The notes under the pieces were generated by a model. That model had not been told where the DNA came from and did not search any database. It worked only from the letters and a program-made list of their open reading frames with translations. Shown piece by piece: positions 61,098 to 64,000 of a stretch of 64,000 nt of DNA (position 1 is its first letter; every line of letters starts with the position of its first letter). The stretch lies in assembly GCA_016795385.1 (NCBI GenBank), contig JAEUHI010000043.1, positions 124,001-188,000 on the forward strand, written 5' to 3'. The DNA comes from Verrucomicrobiales bacterium. GTDB taxonomy: Bacteria; Verrucomicrobiota; Verrucomicrobiia; Verrucomicrobiales; DEV007. The position numbers were made by a program, and so were the translations under genes.

Positions 61098-61125
61098 GTG
61101 CTTGGTCCGTAGTGCTTGGTGCTTG
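61098..61125 (+). repeat. Left heptamer array of the four-helix cassette
   Basis: Four units on the plus strand: GTGCTTG (61098-61104), GTCCGTA (61105-61111), GTGCTTG, GTGCTTG (to 61125). It begins 10 bases upstream of the gmd start and lies 27 bases beyond the four-helix stop. It is inverted relative to the 20-unit array on the other side. Confidence 0.9.
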
Positions 61126-61152
61126 GTCAGGATTCCTTCGAATCCGGTGAGT

Positions 61153-61512
61153 TTAGGATCTGAGGTGGCGTATGATTCCACCGATAATCCGATGGATTTC
61201 GTCCAAATGGCTTCGCCATTCCAAAGCAAGATCGGGATCCAGATGCTGGCGGTCTTCAGCCCGATAAAGCTGACTCTTTGCTTCCGAGCAAGACCTCTGG
61301 GAATAGCTGAGAAACTTGGCGAATTCCTTGTCGGACCCTCCATCGAAGCCCTCCGCAATGTTGTCCATGATAGAACCCAGACTTCGGTTCAATTGATCAA
61401 ACAACGCGTAATCTCGCCCAAATCCATTCGCACCGAATTCATCCCAAAACAGGCGATTCTGTTTCCTGGCTAACTGCCACGCTTCGATTTCTGTAAAACT
61501 TTTCCAGGCCAT
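61153..61512 (-). CDS. Four-helix-bundle protein (S23/IVS-Avd-like)
   Basis: A 119-residue helical protein of the family found as 23S rRNA intervening-sequence proteins and, more distantly, as Avd in diversity-generating retroelements. Typical pattern: FTEIEAWQLARKQNRLFWDE, FDQLNRSLGSIMDNIAEGFD, KEFAKFLSYSQRSCSEAKSQ and a final helix IHRIIGGIIRHLRS; the NIAEGF segment is the hallmark. The family forms pentameric barrels that bind nucleic acid; the function here is unknown. The ATG at 61512 was chosen because upstream codons come from the heptamer array; no good ribosome site precedes it. An in-frame start inside the array would add a 49-residue repetitive extension. Confidence 0.87.
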   Translation of the reverse strand: MAWKSFTEIEAWQLARKQNRLFWDEFGANGFGRDYALFDQLNRSLGSIMDNIAEGFDGGSDKEFAKFLSYSQRSCSEAKSQLYRAEDRQHLDPDLALEWRSHLDEIHRIIGGIIRHLRS

Positions 61513-61533
61513 TCCGTGACTGTTATTTGTTTT

Positions 61534-61673
61534 CAAGCACCAAGCACCAAGCACCAAGCACCAAGCACCAAGCACCAAGCACCAAGCACCAAGCACCAAG
61601 CACCAAGCACAAAGCACAAAGCACAAAGCACCAAGCACCAAGCACCAAGCACCAAGCACTAAGCACTAAGCAG
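61534..61673 (+). repeat. Right heptamer array (20 units)
   Basis: Twenty exact 7-base steps: 11 x CAAGCAC (61534-61610), 3 x AAAGCAC (61611-61631), 4 x CAAGCAC (61632-61659), then TAAGCAC and TAAGCAG (61660-61673). On the minus strand it reads (GTGCTTG)n and supplies the last codons and the stop of fcl. It lies 21 bases upstream of the four-helix start codon. Confidence 0.95.
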
Positions 61674-62594
61674 GAAATCCTCGTAGGCGACCCGCAATCC
61701 GTCCTCGAGGGTCGTTGTCGCCTTCCATCCGAGGGAGGCGATGAGGGAGGAATCCATCAGTTTCCGAGGGGTGCCATCGGGCTTGCTGGTATCGTTGATG
61801 ATCTCTCCTTCATAACCCACTGTGCGGGCGACGAGGTCGGCGAGTTCGCGGATGGTGACGTCGTATCCGGCACCGACGTTCACAAGGGAAGGAGGATCGG
61901 CGAGGGTGAGGAGATGCAGACAAGCTTCGGCCAGATCATCGGCGAAGAGAAACTCCCGCCGCGGCGTGCCTGTCCCCCACATCGTCACCGAGGGAGCCTT
62001 GGCGAGCTTGGCTTCGTGGAAGCGCCGGATCAGGGCCGGAATGACGTGGGAGTTCTCCGGATGATAGTTGTCCCCTAGCCCGTAGAGGTTGCACGGCATC
62101 GCGGAATGGAACAAGCGACCGTGTTGACGTCGGTAGAATTCGCAGAGCTTCAACCCGGCGATCTTGGCGATGGCGTAGGCTTCGTTGGTCGGCTCGAGCG
62201 CGCTCGTGAGGAGCGACTCTTCCTGGATCGGTTGCGGGGCGAACTTGGGATAAATGCAGGAGCTGCCCAGAAAGAGGACCCGTTCCACCCCCGTCTCATA
62301 GGCCGCCTGTATGAGATTCGAGGCGATCATGAGGTTGTCGTAGAGGAAGTCGGCGGGATAGGTGTTGTTCGCGTGGATGCCTCCGACCTTCGCCGCGGCG
62401 ATGAGGATCACATCGGGCTTGTGTGAGGAGACGAAGGCCGCCGTCGCTCTTTGATCGCGCAGGTCGAGCTCCGCGCTGGTTGCGGTGATCTGGTTTTCGC
62501 AGCCGTTCTTGGCGAGGGCACGACAGAGGGCGCTGCCGACCATGCCACGATGGCCGGCGACGTAGTATTTTTTATCGGTGGCGGGACCGTTCAT
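61659..62594 (-). CDS. fcl: GDP-L-fucose synthase
   Basis: A 311-residue epimerase/reductase that turns GDP-4-keto-6-deoxymannose into GDP-L-fucose. Signatures: [60 protein letters not shown] and the Tyr/Lys pair in [20 protein letters not shown]. The ending LLSA-stop is encoded by CTG CTT AGT GCT TAG, which is part of the heptamer array, so the natural C-terminus may have been altered slightly by the repeat. It is the first biosynthetic gene after the regulator and normally forms a pair with gmd. Confidence 0.95.
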   Translation of the reverse strand: MNGPATDKKYYVAGHRGMVGSALCRALAKNGCENQITATSAELDLRDQRATAAFVSSHKPDVILIAAAKVGGIHANNTYPADFLYDNLMIASNLIQAAYETGVERVLFLGSSCIYPKFAPQPIQEESLLTSALEPTNEAYAIAKIAGLKLCEFYRRQHGRLFHSAMPCNLYGLGDNYHPENSHVIPALIRRFHEAKLAKAPSVTMWGTGTPRREFLFADDLAEACLHLLTLADPPSLVNVGAGYDVTIRELADLVARTVGYEGEIINDTSKPDGTPRKLMDSSLIASLGWKATTTLEDGLRVAYEDFLLSA

Positions 62595-62609
62595 GGGAAA
62601 ATGCGTCTA

Positions 62610-63140
62610 TCAGCGCTTCAGCCAGCGCACGACCATCGGGATCAGATTCCGGCCGCGCTTCTGCCATTTCTGCAAGGCCTGGATCCGGGTGAGGACGGCG
62701 GCGGCTCCGTCGCCCTTCTTTTCGCGCTTCGCGGTGCGGGCGAGTTCCATCATCTCTTCGAGGCGGCGGTCGCCATGCTCGAGACGGGGCTGGAGCCGGT
62801 TTTCAAAGAAGTGGGTGACAATGCGCGACACATTGAGATCCGCCTCGAAATGCTCGCGGCGGTCGGCCGGGATGGTCTGCGAAGTGACTGCTCCGAGGCT
62901 CTTCAGCAGCGCAAGTCCTTGGCTCGCACTGCCTTTGCTAATCCCCAACTGCGATACGATGTCATCCATCGGCAAGGGCTCGGCCGAGACAAAGAGGAGG
63001 CCGTAGATCTGTCCGATCGACTTGGGCAGGCCGAAAACCTGGACAAACGAGACAAAGAAATCGACCGACATGGAACGGAGATCTCCCGCCGTTTCCGCGG
63101 ATTCCGATTCCGTCGAGAGCGATGGTTCCAGACTTGCCAT
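62610..63140 (-). CDS. GbsR/MarR-family transcriptional regulator
   Basis: A 176-residue winged-helix regulator of the GbsR type. After a short Ser/Glu-rich N-terminus, a helix (VDFFVSFVQVFGLPKSIGQI) precedes the winged helix-turn-helix GLLFVSAEPLPMDDIVSQLG, ISKGSASQGLALLKSLGAV. The C-terminal half is helical and basic (ALQKWQKRGRNLIPMVVRWL). It heads the minus-strand polysaccharide operon with only 15 bases to fcl, so it probably controls that operon and itself, and perhaps the divergent rfbB. Other start codons are possible (63182 or the Met at about 63071). Confidence 0.87.
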   Translation of the reverse strand: MASLEPSLSTESESAETAGDLRSMSVDFFVSFVQVFGLPKSIGQIYGLLFVSAEPLPMDDIVSQLGISKGSASQGLALLKSLGAVTSQTIPADRREHFEADLNVSRIVTHFFENRLQPRLEHGDRRLEEMMELARTAKREKKGDGAAAVLTRIQALQKWQKRGRNLIPMVVRWLKR

Positions 63141-63255
63141 GCTACCGCCCTTGGTTGCGATCCCCTCTCCAGGCCGCACCACTCGCAGGGTTGTTTTGAT
63201 TCCTTTCCAAAGCCATGGGGGCCTCGTCCCGGAACGGGACGATTTCCTACCACAG

Positions 63256-63272
63256 TTTGAACTTCGTTCAAA
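63256..63272. promoter_or_regulatory. Palindromic candidate operator between regulator and rfbB
   Basis: TTTGAAC-TTC-GTTCAAA: a perfect 7-bp inverted repeat with a 3-base spacer, 116 bases upstream of the regulator start and 162 bases upstream of rfbB. A partial half-site (GAAC-AAA) follows at 63280-63286. Size and symmetry suit a dimeric winged-helix regulator such as the GbsR-type protein encoded next to it. The rest of the 294-base gap shows nothing else clear. Confidence 0.6.
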
Positions 63273-63434
63273 TCAAAATGAACAAACCGACCTCGTCGCT
63301 GGAGGGGGGGAAATGCTTCGGATGTCCTAAATATCAGGCATTCCCACCGTGTCGCCGCGGGCATGATGCCTCTTGTCGGCACGAAGAAGTCCCGTATCGT
63401 GCCTCTCGCCGCCACGGGGCGGACCGGCACCAGC

Positions 63435-64000
63435 ATGCGCATTCTCCTCACCGGCGGCTACGGATTCATCGGGTCGAATCTCGTGCATCATTTGCTCGGA
63501 TCGACGACCGCTCCGGGTATCGAGGTGGAGTTGCTCGTCAATCTCGACAAGATGACCTACGCGGCCAATCCGGAGAATCTCACGGACGTCGCCGATGATC
63601 CGAAGTTTCTCTCCGTGGTGGGTGACATCGCGGATGGGCCGCTCCTCGCCCGTCTTTTCGAGGAGCACGAGTTTGATGCGGTGATCCATCTGGCGGCGGA
63701 ATCACATGTCGACCGGTCGATCGATGATCCCGGAACGTTCGTCATGACGAACGTGGTGGGGACCTCCCGGCTGCTGGAGGCGGCTCTCCGGCACTATCGG
63801 CACCTGGGCGACGACGGGAAGTTCCGATTTCTCCATGTCTCGACGGACGAGGTCTACGGCTCTCTCGGACCTGATGACGACGCCTTCTCCGAATCGTCCC
63901 CGTACGCGCCCAACAGTCCCTATTCCGCCTCCAAGGCGGCCAGCGATCATTTCGTCCGCGCGTATTTTCACACCTACGGGCTGCCGGTGCTCACGACGAA
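63435..64000 (+). CDS. rfbB: dTDP-glucose 4,6-dehydratase, 5' part (cut by window edge)
   Basis: The first 188 codons of RmlB/RfbB, which makes dTDP-4-keto-6-deoxyglucose. Signatures: MRILLTGGYGFIGSNLVHHL, LLVNLDKMTYAANPENLTDV, VIHLAAESHVDRSIDDPGTF, FLHVSTDEVYGSLG and the Tyr/Lys pair in NSPYSASKAASDHFVRAYFH. The gene runs off the right edge. An in-frame ATG at 63363 would add 24 residues. It is read away from the regulator and the main locus; other dTDP-rhamnose genes may follow outside the window. Confidence 0.95.
   Translation, partial: MRILLTGGYGFIGSNLVHHLLGSTTAPGIEVELLVNLDKMTYAANPENLTDVADDPKFLSVVGDIADGPLLARLFEEHEFDAVIHLAAESHVDRSIDDPGTFVMTNVVGTSRLLEAALRHYRHLGDDGKFRFLHVSTDEVYGSLGPDDDAFSESSPYAPNSPYSASKAASDHFVRAYFHTYGLPVLTT

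Larger units (their letters stand above)
61098..61673. mobile_element. Candidate cassette: four-helix gene between inverted heptamer arrays
   Basis: A 576-base segment made of a short (GTGCTTG)n-type array, a small gene and a long (CAAGCAC)n array, which are reverse complements of each other. It separates gmd from fcl, usually adjacent. The fcl stop codon lies within the long array. No transposase is present. Whether it moves is unknown; the call rests on layout and on the position between two normally joined genes. Confidence 0.5.

Noticed and set aside
61534..61673. CRISPR-like array
   Set aside because: Units are 7 bases in direct contact with no spacers.
61527..62078. Plus-strand open frame starting in the heptamer array (repeats of KHQAPST)
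   Set aside because: It is the repeat read in another frame followed by the antisense strand of fcl; no independent coding signal.
1..64000. rRNA and tRNA genes
   Set aside because: I looked in the intergenic gaps and saw no tRNA-like CCA-ended or T-loop sequences and no rRNA; a dedicated search would be needed to exclude them fully.

Overview
The window is high-GC bacterial chromosome with tightly packed genes and no rRNA, tRNA, CRISPR array or insertion sequence that I could recognise. The gene types suggest a Verrucomicrobiota-like organism: many Sec-exported PQQ-propeller and beta-helix proteins, a Spata20/YyaL-type protein, a GbsR-type regulator heading a polysaccharide locus, and heptamer repeats next to a four-helix-bundle gene. 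This assignment is inference from gene content, not a phylogenetic result.

Left part (1-31864), mostly housekeeping and accessory genes. It holds the 5' part of murJ (cut by the window edge), a leucine-rich-repeat lipoprotein, a secreted PQQ-type propeller, rpoN, and two adjacent Wza-like export proteins read divergently from rpoN. Next come an AIM24 protein, a thioredoxin-fold YyaL protein, a membrane hybrid histidine kinase with a Thi5/NMT1-like sensor, an SpmA-SpmB fusion, a small channel-like protein, a metallophosphoesterase, a large secreted protein of unknown function, a second hybrid kinase and a spermidine-synthase-like protein. Then follow prs-rplY (with a promoter inside the end of prs and a strong terminator), a glycosyltransferase, a eukaryotic-type HisA, small membrane proteins, a coupled nucleotidyltransferase pair, a beta-helix protein and an M16 peptidase.

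Right part (32105-63140), a polysaccharide locus of about 31 kb, all on the minus strand. A GbsR/MarR-type regulator comes first, followed by fcl, a four-helix-bundle gene between heptamer arrays, gmd, an odd ABC-membrane/Wzt-like fusion, CDP-glucose genes (rfbF, rfbG, a 3,5-epimerase-like gene and an atypical reductase), and then a long run of glycosyltransferases, methyltransferases, two sulfotransferase-like proteins and an acetyltransferase. The locus ends with an initiating sugar transferase, a CapD-like dehydratase and an O-antigen ligase/polymerase. The predicted product is a deoxyhexose-containing, methylated and probably sulfated surface polysaccharide, exported perhaps with the Wza-like proteins 25 kb away. 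A divergent rfbB starts at the right edge, and a perfect palindrome lies between it and the regulator.

The most unusual points are: (1) the gmd-fcl pair is split by a four-helix-bundle gene bounded by inverted heptamer arrays, one of which supplies the fcl stop codon; (2) an ABC exporter membrane domain is fused to a Wzt-like sugar-binding domain with no ATPase, and GC content changes within the gene; (3) heptamer repeats also occur at two other places; (4) a eukaryotic-type HisA is present; (5) a lower-GC block of sugar-modifying genes lies at about 51.0-54.1 kb.
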